A DNA stretch of 64,000 bases from Linyphia triangularis (GCA_963978545.1 OZ021724.1:27021933-27085932); one strand, 5' to 3'; numbered from the stretch's first letter, positions 24,233-37,691 are shown. The notes: generated from the sequence alone by a model not told the origin. Translations and numbers: made by a program.

Positions 24233-24769
24233 TAGAGGTCGAAAAATAAAATCGATCAAAATAAATATCGATACTATATCGTTGCATTGAAAAAATATCG
24301 ATATATCGATACATGACTCTTTTTTTTAATTTGATTTTCAATTTTGCCAGAAACAAAGTTTTTCGGGGCAAATTTTTACTTTTCATGGTTGCTTTTTTGT
24401 AAGGTGACTACTTTTTCAACTGAAATGGATCTATTACAAAAAAAAAAGAAGTTATATTTCCGCTTAATTGGTGCAGTGATTTTAAGAAAAATTTAGATAA
24501 CTTTCAATAGCTTTTAAGTGTATGGAAAATATTGAATATTGGTGCCGTTTTAACTGTCTCTCAGCTAAGTTCAAACTTTAGTTTTGAAGTTTTTGAAAAG
24601 GGAATAAATAAAATCGAAAAAACACATGGAACTACAAAACGATCATTACAAAACTAAAAATGTTTGAAAATATCGATGTATCAGTGACTTTTATCGATAT
24701 TTTTAATATCGATATTTTGTTAGAAATATCGATAAAAATATCGTCGTATCGATACATCGCCGACCTCTA
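24233..24769. mobile_element. Family B hAT-like MITE, full copy (537 bp)
   Basis: Starts TAGAGGTCG and ends with its reverse complement. Flanked by ATCCTCGA (24225-24232) and ATCCACGA (24770-24777), an 8-bp duplication with one mismatch. Removing the element rejoins a normal family C sequence, which confirms the boundaries. The ends are packed with tatcgata words. Opposite orientation to the copy at 57682. Non-coding. Confidence 0.8.
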
Positions 24770-25083
24770 ATCCACGACCAAATATCTTTTATTTATTTTT
24801 ACTAAAATAATTTTGGCAACAAGAAAGAGTTTCAACGATGATCGTTTAAATTAGACTTATTAATATTCCAAAACGGTTATAGAAACACGTGTAAAAGCGA
24901 CTTTTTTAGTGACAGCCTAAAAAACTTGATAGAATGCATTGTCGTCGACATCGAATCTGTCTGCCAAGTTTCAACTCGATCAGATGACGGCAAGTGGGTT
25001 AATTAGGCTTCCACAGATTTGCCTGGTGGCCACACACACAAACAAATGAACAAAATTAAAATCGATAAAAAGGATTTAATAAC
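24770..25083. mobile_element. Family C element, right part
   Basis: Continues the family C order (ccaaatatctttt, aattttggcaacaagaaagagttt, tttttagtgacag, gtcgacatcgaatctgtctg, gatgacggcaag), ending in ataaaaaggatttaa. Confidence 0.65.
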
Positions 25084-28000
25084 AAAATTATGTCGATTCT
25101 TATACATTTTTGACTGTTATTCTTTTAGTAACGTGTTCGATAAACACAAGATGTTTACTATCCAATCTTCCAACCTGATAAATTATTAATCAAAAATATT
25201 TATTTTGGGGTTATGACAAGGTAAAAATTATCTGAAACTACACCACTTTGGCTTTGTTATAGGTTCAACACTAATTCCTACATATCGTAAAAAAAAAGTA
25301 CACTTTCAATATATATTGAATGATATTTTGATAGTGGGTATTTTCATGAGAACAATAATATTTTATTGAAAGTTGTAACATTTTGTAGAATCGTGTTATC
25401 TTCTTTTATGTCAGGTATTTTCCCAGAAATGAAATAACAAACTGCAGTGGTAAAAGTTTAAAGATGCTTTCGCAGTAAAAATGATACTCGTAAAATATTT
25501 ACAAACTATCAATGTAACAAAATACGAAGTGCCTCAAAAAGAAATGCGTTTTCTACGTATAGTAAAAGGTAGTAAACTTTGTAACACGAAACTCAATAAA
25601 ATAACAGCTGTACTTGGAAGACGTGAAATTTTAAACTTTTGCAAAAGTTAAAATACTTGGAAAAATTTTGAGGGACAATTTGTCGTTGGGAAATTTAAAC
25701 GCTTTAAATTTTTCACCTTACTTACTTCATTACTTATTTTTTCTATTTATTTAAATGAATTAATTATTAAAATTAAAAGTAGATTGTTTTCCTTTTTTTT
25801 TTTAAAAAATAAGATAAATTCCCGTGATTCAACGTTTGAGGGTTTTTAATAAAATTATAATTTATCTACCAGGAATTCTCGAGTAAAAATTAATTTGAGC
25901 TTCCCTAATATCTATGACATGTTAGCCAGCACTTTAATGTAAATATTTCTTTAAATTTTAAATTTGTATGTTTTTTAGATTAGGTTTAAAATACACTAAA
26001 CTTGAAATTTAGTATTACTTTCGATAAAGTATAAATCTAGAAAAAACTAATCTTTAACAATATTTTGTCGATTATTAGTAGCTTTAGTTGTACATTAAAA
26101 TTTATATCGTAATAATTTTCTAACATATTGATCATAGGATTGAAAACATTGTAACTATAGATAAGTTGGTATTAGTTATTGTATAAAGAAAGACGGGTAT
26201 TCTTTCAGCTAATATTTATAATTAAGTACTGGTAAAAAAAAAATCTCTTTGTGAATTATCTATACTCCTTTTTTGCTATTGAGACCTAAAATGTAATAAT
26301 ACCGCTCTTACATTTCCCGTCATATTACATTAATTTTACTTAATAATACAAGAAAAATAATACCAGATACAAAAACGATGATTATCTCTCATAAATATAT
26401 TATGACAATATGTTGTGTGATTTGCTTACTGTTAAGATTTAAAAATTATTCCAACAGGTGTCGCCACAAATATGACTAAAAAAGTAAATTCTTATGTAGT
26501 AATAGAAAAAATGCACAATATTTTTGATTCAACTATTTTAAACATGAGTTAATCAACGTTGTTATTTATGACATCATTTTTTTTAATGTCACGAATTTTT
26601 TTCTGGAGGAATGATAACATAGGATTACGAAAATAAATAAAAAAAAATACTTTTATTCTTTTTTTCTTCAAAAGTGCTCGATTCTTGACTCATTAGTAGC
26701 TATTCGCAATCAATTTCCCACCAGAGCTTCAGTCGTCAATGACTCAATAGCCGCTGAAACTCAAGTTTCTTGCTGTTCGAAAAATCTTAGCTTTTTTCAC
26801 AGCTGAATTTCAAAACATCGACACACTGAAATGAAGTGGACCGTTTAATTAGCTTTTATAGATTGACAAGATTCTACTTTCTCAAAAAACCAAACCAAAC
26901 CTGACCGTTGCCATTTATTCGAAGTTTGAAATTTCGCTACAATTGACAATAGAGCTAATGCATGATGACGTCACATCGAATTTGTTTTCAAACGTGAGTT
27001 GTGATTAGTCACAAGCACAAGTGTTGCCATTCGATCTAACCTTACTCCAAATTATGCTCTGCGTAAGGTTCATTTTTACATTAATAAAAAATTAAAACTA
27101 AAAGTTGTTGCAAAATAAAAAATAGAATTAGAAGTTACGAAATATATAAGTACAATTATTTGCAAAATATTGATGGCAACAGTATGTTTTGAATTAATAT
27201 GTCGGTAGGAAATGTACGCCGGAAAATATCACTGATTCCTTAACAAATATAAATTCTTAAATAAAAGGAAACTATTTTTATGTCTGTTCTTTCCATGTTT
27301 AAGTCACTGAATATCTAAAGAACTATACATCGAGAGTATTAACTTTTTAATTATTTAATATTTTGATAGCTTTGAACAGAACAGAAAAAAAAATATGGTC
27401 ACCCTTTTAATTTATTTGTTCCAAAAAGTTAAAGAGGTAAGAAAAAAACGTATTATTCTTTTATCAATTAGTTTCGTTCCTCCAAGCAATTAGTGCATTA
27501 ATAAATTCTAACTTACAGATATCCAAAAGAAAGACATATTACTCAGATTTTAAATCTGACATCTCATTTTAACTTTAATCTGAAAATTTTCCCTTTAACA
27601 TTAATGTAGAAATTATCAAATAATTGTTATTGTTGAAACGATTTTAGAAATATCGGAAATAGAGAATTTCAGGTACCGCACAATTTACTGAAAAAAAACT
27701 ACACGTTGCCAAAATTTTAATAATAAATAAATCAGAATTTTTGTAAAAAATATACATTTTCTTGAATACAAGTAATAATTTTTCAAAGCAATTAATATAA
27801 TGAATATTCATTAAAATTTCAATTCATTATTTTTCTATGTACTTTTTAAGTTTTCCTAAATAACAAGAAAACATAAAAACTACAACAAAAGAAGTTAAAT
27901 CTCATTTCAGTTTAATGATTGGAATGTTATTCAAATAATGCCCAAGTCTTTAAAATCAAACGTTCTTTTAGTCTCATTTCTTTTCACTTCCTTTTGTCAA

Positions 28001-30240
28001 GATGAATAAAATATACCACAGTATATTTTATTACTTATAATTAAATACTAATAACGTTTTAAATAATTACTTATAATTAAATACTAATAACGTTTTAATA
28101 CAAATAAAACGGCAACGTAATGTACCAATATTTTGAGTGCAATTGTCAAATATTATGCATGAATTTTCCTTTTACATTTAAGTATATTTCTGAATGTTTG
28201 AAGATGTATAATGATTATTAATATGCAAAACGTATTTTGGAAAAAATAAAAAAAAATCATTAGTATTATTTAAAAGTTCATACACTCACAAGAGACTAAA
28301 TTTTAATTTTAAATCAAGAAAACAGTACTTTTACTATTATCACAAGAACTGAATTATTTACTTAACCCATATCACAAATAATACTTATTCGTTACAATGA
28401 AATAAACTTTAATGTTTTTTTTAAGATTTTTCTTTTTGATTTAAATACAAATTAATAGAGTGTAGCGAAATATACTATGCTTCCAAAATGCTTTTAATGT
28501 TATTATAAACCAAATTCGAAAGCGTTTAATTGTTACTAGTTGATTATTTAAATAATACTAATAACATTTGAAGAAAGTTAACTTATATATAGTTAAGGTA
28601 ATCATTAATCTATACGAAGATTAAATGTAACTAATTTATGCAAACAATTTCAATGTGTAGCAATAAAAAAAAATCACAACGTTGCCCAGGCAATATGCTC
28701 AATTTTAATAGCCTCAAAACGATTTTCCACGTGTGTTTTGTTTATGATGTTTTTAAGCTATATACAAACAGTTTTAGTTTACTGTATTACTTTTAATATT
28801 ATTTAAGCAATCATATTTGTAAGAATATAGCAAACAGTTTATCATCTTTGCATCCATTAAAGTGATCTAAATTTTTTTGCTTTTATTGTTTATTTAATTT
28901 ATGTAGAATGGAAAGTAATGTGGAGCTTAATTTATGCAAATATGTTATTTATTCAGTGTAGACGGGATGGGGGGGGGGGTATTTATGGAAAATAAACTAG
29001 TTTAGCAATATTTAAATGTAAACCTTTATAAAAGAAGTTGCATAAAATTAAATGGAAGCTAGTTAATGTTTTAAGCCACTTTATTTATATACATATATAT
29101 CTGCGCAAAGTATATCTCTCTAATTTTTCAAGATTATTGTTGGTGAGCCACTTTTGAAACAGAAATATTTCAAGGTATGCCGTGATTGCAAATATATTTG
29201 TTAAACAAGGAGTTAGTGTACAGGAACGTCATCTTAAATGGAATACAAATAAGAAGTTAAACAAATTCAAATAAAAAACATATTCTTAAATTATTTATAT
29301 TATACTTTTGTTAAAGAAATTATTAATATTTTGAGTTATAATATTTTGAATTAAAATATTCTGTATTATTTTAAGTTTGTATAATTTCATTTATTTATTT
29401 GTATCACGAAATATTATATATATCTTTAAAAAAAATTAATAAAAATAATTATTAAAAAAAAAAAAATATTGTGGGTTTATCAATAAAAGTCACTTTATTT
29501 TCGCGTTTATTGACATTTTAACTTATTGTCATAGAATTATTTGTTATTCTTTATTTAATTACATTATGCAGAAAAAACAAACGAAATATTACAACAGTGC
29601 TTGAAATTAATAGTAATGAAATTTGCTCAATTCGTTATTATTCCGTTTTGTATCATATACGGAAAAACATAGAAAAATTCCGGTCGTTCCTTAGTAATGC
29701 TTCTAAACAATAATAATGCAAAAAAAGATTTAGTTAACTGTTGATACTACCCACTCTGAATGCGAAAACTGCAACGATGTTGCAAATGCAGTAAGAATTG
29801 TTTTGAATATTCTTTTGTATAACGCTATTCATCTTATACATTATTTCTGAAAGTTTTTTTTGTGATGATCCCCTTTTCGCTCTTTATATACAAATTAAAA
29901 TTGATAAATGATATTCTACATCAAAGACGAAGGCCTCCGTTTCTGATGAAAAGTTTACAATTGTACAATTACTATTTGAAAAGCGAAATTAAAAAAAATA
30001 TATTAGTTAACAATTTTGGAAAGTTGAGTAAGTATACAATAGATGGCAGCACAATAGAAGAAAAAGACTTGCTTTGAACACGTTGAGGACTCCAAAAGAA
30101 TCTTTTCTCTCAACAATAAATTACAATATCTAACTGTGAACTTTCAAAAACACAGTTCCTCTACTAAGACAATCTTAAATACCTAGGATTTTTACGCGCT
30201 CACTAATATAGTTATAAAGTTTAAGCCACAAAAATATATG
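25084..30240. other. AT-rich stretch without recognised genes
   Basis: About 5 kb of very AT-rich sequence. It includes a complex patch at 26690-27060 with a perfect TGACGTCA (26966-26973), a 36-bp tandem duplication at about 28031-28102, and a G run near 28970. A segment near 27000-27060 (gttgccattcgat and neighbours) recurs at about 30765-30810, next to the tandem repeat. No ORF is convincing; a 71-codon frame at 29862-30077 has no recognised domain. Confidence 0.5.
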
Positions 30241-30249
30241 GTGCCAATT

Positions 30250-30770
30250 GAAAATTCGAATTTGTTGTAAAAAGTGTGTTCTGATCAAAATTATTGCGCT
30301 GGATATTTAGTGGCAGAGCATTTATTCGTCGCTTCGGTCGTTTTATATACAGCTTCTTTATTGTTATTGACTGTTGCCACTTTTCCGATTCATAAGGACA
30401 AATAGTAATGGAGATTAACCATTACGATGTCGCAATCAATTCCTTTGCGCGAAAAAAAAAAACTCATTTTGTAATTGGCTAATGGAATATGAAAATCCGA
30501 ATTTGTTGTAAAAAGTGTGTTCTGATCACAATTATATTGCGCTGGATATTTAGTGGCAGATCATTTATTCGTCGCTTCGGTCGTTTTATACACAGCTTCT
30601 TTATTGTTATTGACTGTTGCCACTTTTCCGATTCATGAGGACAAATAGTAATGGAGATTAACCATTACGATGTCGCAATCAATTCCTTTGCGCGAAAAAA
30701 AAAAAACGCATTTTGTAATTGGCTAATGGAATATGAAAATTCGAATTTGTTGTAAAGAGTGAGTTCTGAT
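30250..30770. repeat. Tandem repeat, 241-244-bp unit, two full units plus start of a third
   Basis: The word gaatttgttgtaaa recurs at equivalent points near 30258, 30500 and 30744 (unit starts about 30251, 30492 and 30736). Units 1 and 2 are nearly identical and contain a gtcgcttcggtcg core and a hairpin GTAATGG...CCATTAC. Low divergence implies a recent duplication. Confidence 0.9.
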
Positions 30771-32008
30771 TGGTCACACACGCTTCATAAATGTTGCCAT
30801 TCGATGCAATCCATTTCGTAATAACGCTGCGCAGAAGATTCATAACAATATTAATTCAAACTTTAAAGATATTCTAAAAGAAAATAATTTTAACGACATT
30901 ATCATTTTAATAAACTGCCTTGGACCGAATAATAATAGACGAATTCCAAATTGAATTCTTTTATTAATTTACTCATTGTAAATGTTTTTGCGGACAGTTT
31001 CGTTAATTAACTAACTAGATAGTTTATTTTTACAGCAATATTTATGTTGCTCGTAAATTTTCGAAGTTATTTAATTGAAAAAGAACATTTCTAGAACAGT
31101 AATGGAAATTGTGTGTGTGTTCTAAATTAGTTTAATAAAGAAAATACTAAATAAAAAACTTTTTTTTTTTGCAATTTCACGCTTTTCTGGTTGAACGGCT
31201 CATAAGAAAACAATAATATTTATTTTGTTTGACGAGAGCAAGATTGGATAATTAATGTTTTGAGTTTTTAATAAGAAAATAAGCCTAAAAAGCGAAATTC
31301 AAGTTTAATTTTCGCAAATAAATACAGTTGAAATTTGTGCTCTATTTCAAGTGCGGAAATTGTATTTTCACCTTTCTAATTAAGTTATCTATATGTTTTT
31401 GTTTCATTACAAATGCTGCATATCATTTTAAGGAAATTAAACAACAAAAGTTGAATGTTAATCAACGGATTTGATAAAAAACAAAAAAACTTAAGTAAAT
31501 AAGCATATTAAACTAACTTTTAATTTAAACATTCTATTTAATTAAGTTTTTTTTTTTAGATGCATATTTTTTATTTTAATAATTAAATTATGCTTTAACA
31601 ATCAATTAACATCTTAAAAATTTTGCGTTATTTAAACGCCAGCAAATTATTAAACAAGATATTATATGGTTACAATAGTTTAGTAATTATATCATATCTA
31701 TAACTATCTGCAATTTATATGTGATCATAAAATCAAATTTAAATGTTTTTTTTTTTAAAGCTTAAATAGCTATATTATATAATTTTTTTTTTATGAAAAA
31801 TACATATTTTTTTAATGTAACGGCTAAGTTCATCAATGAACAGAATTATGAACTTAATTTAAAGTTTTAGGAAGTCATGAAGTATATTACTAAGAAATGT
31901 TCTTTGCCAACAAGAGGTACAACAAGTATATTAAGAAATTTACATAATAGTACCTTCGGCCTAATGTAGATTAATTGTTGCACATTCAAAAATCTCCAAT
32001 TGAATATT
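30771..32008. other. Unassigned AT-rich sequence
   Basis: No feature recognised. Confidence 0.5.
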
Positions 32009-32021
32009 CCAAACAGATTCG

Positions 32022-32196
32022 AGCCAACCTGATGGCTGTGGGGTTAGCGCTCTGACCACGCGTGCCAAAGGTACCGGGTTCGAATCCTGGATTAGGTATA
32101 GATGTTCGCTGTGGTTCAGAATCCACGTTAAGCTGTAGGTCCCAGCCTGATCATTCGTTATTGTGCTCAAAAATAGGTCGTTGAGCGTACAAAAAA
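32022..32196 (+). mobile_element. SINE-2 (tRNA-derived, second family), copy a
   Basis: tRNA-like head with an A-box-like block (TGGCTGTGGGGTTAGCGC) and a perfect B box (GGTTCGAATCC). Body ends gagcgtacaaaaaa. Flanked by the 13-bp duplication CCAAACAGATTCG (32009-32021, 32197-32209). Its sequence differs from SINE-1 outside the promoter boxes. Confidence 0.85.
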
Positions 32197-32603
32197 CCAA
32201 ACAGATTCGCTTCTAATTAAAAAAAAAATAAAAAAAAAATAAAAAAAATATTACACTTACATTTAAATTTTTCAATAAATTTAAAGATTCCCTCAATTTT
32301 TTTTTTTTTTAATTGTGTATATTTTCAAATTTACAAACACACATATATATATATTATACCTTTTCACACCTAATAATGCCTAAGCGTAAATAATAATTAA
32401 TATTTCATATAAATTATGTCAATAGTTATTAGCTATGCCCATGTATAAAATCAAATTTTTCAACTTTATTTTGTAGAGTTTAGTTATTGTTCAAATTAAA
32501 GCTTAAAATATAGTTTAACTTAATTCAGAGTTGACTGTTATCATAGGAGTACGAATCTGGCAACTTTAGCGTTTACCATCTAGAGCTCTCCACTCCAATC
32601 TCC

Positions 32604-32827
32604 AACAACAATTTCTAGATGACTTATAAGCGGTTTCTGCTCTGCAAAAAGCAGATGAAGACAATTAAATACTGTTCCCCCCATCTATACTACATAATAA
32701 ATTAACCCATGGTTACAAACAGACTTTAACTAGTTTGAAAGAAGTAGCTAATATAGATCTCTATGATAGAGATTATTAGTCTTCTTCTGTTTCAAGTCAA
32801 TAACCAAGCACTATCCAGAAGTTGTAG
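32604..32827. mobile_element. Family J MITE, copy 2
   Basis: Left end acaacaatttctagatgact and right end ctatccagaagttgtagtta are inverted. The interior (cccatctatacta, tttaactagttt, gattattagtcttcttc) matches the copies near 7 kb. Confidence 0.6.
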
Positions 32828-33118
32828 TTATTAGAAATAAATCGTTCTCCAATGCACAAAAGGGAGAAAAACTGATACCGAACAGCAGCAGCCACTAAAT
32901 AGGAATAGACATCTCATGGTGCCGAAATTCCTTGTATGATTGAATTTAAAAATGATTTTCCGTAAAAGCTATGACTATTCGTGAACAATATTTTTATGTT
33001 TAAAATATTTTGAAAAAATATATCGATTCTTGTGTTAATATGTTATAAATGTGTAATATTGATTGTAATGTGATAACGCAAAAAATTTATGTTGTAATTT
33101 GGAAAATCAACTCTTTAT
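32828..33118. other. Unassigned sequence
   Basis: No feature recognised. Confidence 0.4.
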
Positions 33119-33120
33119 TA

Positions 33121-33352
33121 TACTAAACTCCAACTTAACTTGACATCACTAGACGATAGATCTTCACCGTGCTCATAGGCAATTAATCCCTTTTAGCGGA
33201 GTTAATTCTCGACAAACCTTATAGCTTTTTGTTCTCTACAGGGTTGTGGTTTGGCGAACATTATGCTTTCACGCCGCCAAAATGGATTAAATACCTATGA
33301 GCACTGTGACAATCTACCGTCTAGTGATGTCAAGTTAAGTTGAAGTTTAGTA
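33121..33352. mobile_element. 232-bp MITE with long TIRs and TA target duplication
   Basis: The left arm starts TACTAAACTCCAACTTAAC and the right arm is its near-perfect reverse complement, with about 60 bp of inverted similarity through tgctcatagg. TA flanks both ends (33119-33120, 33353-33354). Tc1/mariner-type by its duplication. Confidence 0.8.
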
Positions 33353-33354
33353 TA

Positions 33355-34709
33355 GTAGGAAACCGGTTTTTTTGCACATTTTATTTTTAACAGCTTTCTA
33401 AAGATTTTTTTTAAAAATGTATTGGTAATTAATTCTTTGGTAAATATTCTCAAATAAAAATTAACAATTTCGCTATTTGCTATATTTAATATGAATTCTG
33501 TAGAATTCTTTATTTCTGAATTGACAAGTCCGGCGCCTTAAAATACCCAAAATATACGCAAGCAGTGATAATTAACGTCTGTTTATTAAAGCCAGAAGCT
33601 TCAAAAAACATTTAATACCAGGAATTTTTGTCCGACATTGTCTCCTGGCAACAGTGTTTCAATTCTCAATGGCTAAATAACATCGATTCTTCAACATGCA
33701 ACGAGCTCTCTAGGTGGTCTATTCTGAACATAAACTAATACAAAAACTGACGCCACTTACTTAAATTTACTTTATTTTACATTATTTGTATTAAAACCAT
33801 AAAAAATTATTGCTCAGATCATATTACATTTCAGAAATAATGGCTGGTGCACACCAAATAAATTGCTTTTTCCCTTTATTTTTACTGACGAAGATGCTAG
33901 CTTAAAAGAATGTCCTGAATGCATTCTAAATATAATTATTCTTTTATTTTACAATCGTATGCTATTATCATACTTCTAAAAATGCCACCCAAAGTTAGAA
34001 CTGGATTAATTTGAGGAATAATAAGCTAGACGAAAAAGTTAAAAAGAAAATCACGGAAATATTCAGATTTAGCTTTATGAGAATTAAAAAAAAAAAAAAA
34101 AAAAAAAAAAAGGTTTTTTTTACTGATCATTCGTTAATGTTATGTTCTACTATTTTGAACTATTTTCTTTTTCAAATAGGGAGTTATAATTTTAGGGTAG
34201 AATACTGTAGTAATTTTTAAAAAAGCTTTCGCAATCAATAATTTTATTCTAAATCGAAATTGCATTTTTCTACTTTTTAATCTGTTTTAAAAGGGGACTT
34301 CGTTTTATAATATCAAACGTAATCGGCTTAATTTCTACCTTCTCGGCAAAAGATTGAAATTTTAATTTCAGGATAACAATCAAACAAATTAAGCGGCATT
34401 TTTGTTTTCTATTCTTAGAAACAGTAAAACTATGCATTTTGTCTGAAGTATAATAGGATTTGTGTTTACGTAACTGTTCTGATTATCATAAGATTTCTGA
34501 TCTGATATTTCAAAGACTAATGTTAAAAATTGTATTTTAAAACATTAAGTTGTTGCTGATGTTCTCGATATTTGAGTACTTGCTTATTATTTTAATGAAC
34601 TTTAGCTATAACTATTAATATAAACTTTGCAATGTTTTTAGACACACGAAAAAATCGTTGTTGATTAATTATTGTATTGCTCGACTGGAGGATCCAAACC
34701 TTTATTCAC
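33355..34709. other. Unassigned AT-rich sequence
   Basis: Contains an A run (about 34087-34110). No gene recognised. Confidence 0.5.
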
Positions 34710-35545
34710 TAGGGGTGTGGAACATCGCACAACTTTCAATTACATTTAATACTGGTCACTGTATTTACATTTGTCATAGATTGATGTAATTTACTGTTTT
34801 CATATTTTCATTAATTTAAAAACAAAGGACCAGTTTATCGAAATTTCTGGCGATGAGTATTATATTGGCAAAAAAAAATTATAAAAAATAGAAGAAAAAA
34901 ATAGAAAAATAGAGGTGAACTTGGTATGTTTTTACATAAGTATTCGATTATCCTTCCTTGTATAAGTGCAACAAAGAAGTAACAGTCGTTGGTGAGTAAT
35001 GCTCATGGAAGAGAACTCTTTGTTAAGGACATTCGTATTTCAACTTTTTACGTCTTTATCGCCTTTCTACGGAAATTTCGGTTTATTTACTTATACGCTT
35101 AGCGACCTATTTTTATGCGCAAATGATGGCTAATCAGGCCAGGACCTACAATTTAACGTGGATTACGAACCACGACGAACATCCATGCCTAATCATGGAT
35201 TCGAAACCGGCACCTTTGGCATGCGAGGCCAAAGCGCTAACCCCACAGCCATCAGATGGGCTATGGAAATTTCGGAGGTGGCGATATTTAGAGCTCCTAA
35301 AAAGGCATTAACCACATCGATTTTAATCAAAATCGTAAGAGCCGTTTTTTGGAAATTGCTGAAAACATAAAATTTTCAATGGTTGCTATCTTATACGCAT
35401 GAGCAATTTTATTTTAATGAAATCTTTAATGCCAAGTTCCTCCCCCCACACATACATACTCATAGACGCATTTTTATCTACTCTTTTTTTAATTCACTAC
35501 GTTCCAAAATCGTTTAGAATTGCGAATTTTTTTACCGAATGCAAT
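34710..35545 (+). mobile_element. Family E, single arm with nested SINE-2
   Basis: Starts TAGGGGTGTGGAACATCGCAC as at 9200 and follows the left arm to the central gttccaaaatcg region. The GCGCATGCGC site is mutated here. SINE-2 copy b is inserted at the ggaaatttcgg site. Confidence 0.65.
35082..35264 (-). mobile_element. SINE-2, copy b
   Basis: Minus-strand copy of the 32022 SINE (B box slightly changed: GGTTTCGAATCC). Flanked by the 11-bp duplication GGAAATTTCGG (35071-35081, 35265-35275). Confidence 0.85.
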
Positions 35546-36060
35546 AATTTCAATATCTTACGTTAACAAGTTAAAAAAGTAATAGGTGGCGGTATGGGGG
35601 GGGGGGGGGATGCTGTTGCCCCTCACTATACTTACTTTTTCTTTTAATAAATATTTGCTTTAACAATTAGTATACTTATTACAAAGATTTTAAGCCCAAA
35701 TGAAGAAATAGATTTCGTTTGATTATTGTATTAATTACTTAGACGATACAAAGCCATAAGAAAACTTTGCTGGAATAGTTGGGTGTCGGGTATTTGTACA
35801 CTCACTTATGAAACTTTAAGTGCTTTTGATGATGACATGGTCAAACTTTTGCAGTTTTACTACTATTTTTCTTCCAACCAACTGCCGCCACAGATTTGAA
35901 ATGAACTGCGATTAAAAATGTAAAATTTTGAAGAGGGAGCAATGCAACATGTCACATTTGATACTTTGTTACGCTAACAAATGCAAAAGTTAAAATAATC
36001 TCTGGATGGTAATTATTTTATTTATCGAATAATTATTAAAAGAAATTATATAGCGATTAT
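35546..36060. other. Unassigned sequence
   Basis: Includes a G run near 35598. No feature recognised. Confidence 0.5.
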
Positions 36061-36099
36061 CATTGGGACAATTTTTTTTATCCTTATCATCTAATAGTT

Positions 36100-36960
36100 T
36101 ATGACCCTCATCAACCTCCAATCAGCAATCTTGGAAAGCAATAATTCAACCTGAGTAACGGCCCACCACACACCAAAATCCTCTCCCATACAAAAGACTT
36201 AACCGCATACAAATTGGCAAAACGGTCCATCCAGTATTTATATTCATTACCTCCAGCTTCCCACCATCCGCCAAATACAACATAAATAACAATCCCCACC
36301 TAAAAAAAACTAACCCGATACATTTTTGTTACTTTTTATTAAAAAAATAATCCCGCTTTGATCATGTTTTATTTCTTCGCCTCCAATAACTCTTTGGCAA
36401 CACTGACTCGAACCGGGTTCCAAATCACGATTTCCATATCTTGACTACTGGGCCGAACCTTTCCGATCGTATCGAATTCGAGTCGAATTATGCCAAACCA
36501 TCACGGCATCGACACTGAAGTCTTTTTGTTATTATTTTTTTTTTTTTTTATTATCATGGAGTAGCTTTCGTTTTGGCTTCCACGTCGTGATGCATTCATT
36601 AGCCAACCAAGGATAATAAATCCTGGAGGGTTGGAGTAATTATTAGGTCAGATGGGGAGGTGAAACGCTAATACACGTGCTTCTATGCAACTCTTTTTAA
36701 CAAAAGGCTCGCGATGTCAGAGATGAATATTTATACCGAGCGCGGATGACATGTTTTTAATTAGTGAACATTCCTTGGGCGTTTATTTTGTTTATTAGTT
36801 ATTTTTAGTGGTGGCATTTTAGGTATATTTTTTCGTTAAATAGCAAGTGGCATCAGAGACGACCAACACAACGATTTTCAATTGGTTATTGTGTTGGGTA
36901 GAATCGTTGTCCCGTCCGTGGGAGAATTTTGAGATGGGTATTTTAAAGAAGCGGAAGGTA
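36100..36960. promoter_or_regulatory. Candidate regulatory core at a composition switch (locus 7)
   Basis: Left lines 36121-36300 have about 59 C to 17 G. Right lines 36781-36960 have about 46 G to 19 C. The unique core is at about 36380-36740. A 62-codon minus-strand frame (36111-36299) simply reflects the skewed composition. Confidence 0.35.
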
Positions 36961-37062
36961 TATTCGAACTACAATACGACTGCTTTTCTTTCCTCTTGCC
37001 GCCAAATGAATTTTCAGGGTTCTTTTTTCTTTTTTTTAAAGCCAGGTTTGGTTCTTGAGTGC

Positions 37063-37110
37063 AGTCAACTCTCGTTATAAGGTCAACAACATTATATGGG
37101 ACTAACATTT
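37063..37110 (+). mobile_element. One terminus of a pogo-like element
   Basis: CAGTCAACTCTCGTTATAAG at about 37062-37083 is the type of end seen in pogo/Tigger elements. The partner end was not found. Confidence 0.35.
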
Positions 37111-37514
37111 CCTGATGTTTTCTTGGCTTTTGTTTGAAAAGTTAAGTACGGGAAACGTAAACAGGGTACTTATTTAGTCTTTTTCGTCATTTAGGATATG
37201 GAATTTTGATTATTAAATTAACTTATCTCAAAAATTAAATGCAAATAATGAATCTCAACGATTGTTTGGAAATCGGCAACTTTTTTCTTGTTAAAATGGA
37301 GTTCCATACAATAGTTAAATAGGAAAAACAAAGAATGTTTTAAATAAGACTTTTGTTTTCAAAAAGCACAGTTCTCTTTTACACTAAAACAAAACACGGT
37401 TACCATGTTTTTTTTTAAACTGTACACGATGTTTGTTTGTTTTTTTCTGAATTAAATCGTGCAAGTCGGTCTTTTTCTTTAATTTCGTCAAACCAATCTT
37501 CCTAACACCAAATA

Positions 37515-37691
37515 GCCGACCAAACGGTATAGTGGTTAGCGTGCTGGCTTCTAGACCGCGAGGTTGCGGGTTCGAGTCCCGTGTTTGCATGGGTGTTTGT
37601 AAATGTATGTTGGTTTGTCAAATGACGAAATGTTTCGGCGCATTATAGCCCTCGTGTTGCTGACGGCGCCAGATAATCTGAATACAACCAA
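37515..37691 (+). mobile_element. SINE-1, copy b
   Basis: Full-length 177-bp copy with a perfect B box GGTTCGAGTCC and tail ending caacca. Flanked by the 14-bp duplication CCTAACACCAAATA (37501-37514, 37692-37705). Confidence 0.9.

Noticed and set aside
30250..30770. CRISPR array
   Set aside because: Units are about 241 bp and contiguous, with no short direct repeats separated by unique spacers.
36390..36460. tRNA-like B box (ggttcgagtc on the minus strand)
   Set aside because: No A box, no foldable tRNA body and no second copy.
37515..37590. True tRNA gene from the tRNA-like head and B box
   Set aside because: It is repeated four times with a common non-tRNA body, tail and target duplications, so it is a SINE.
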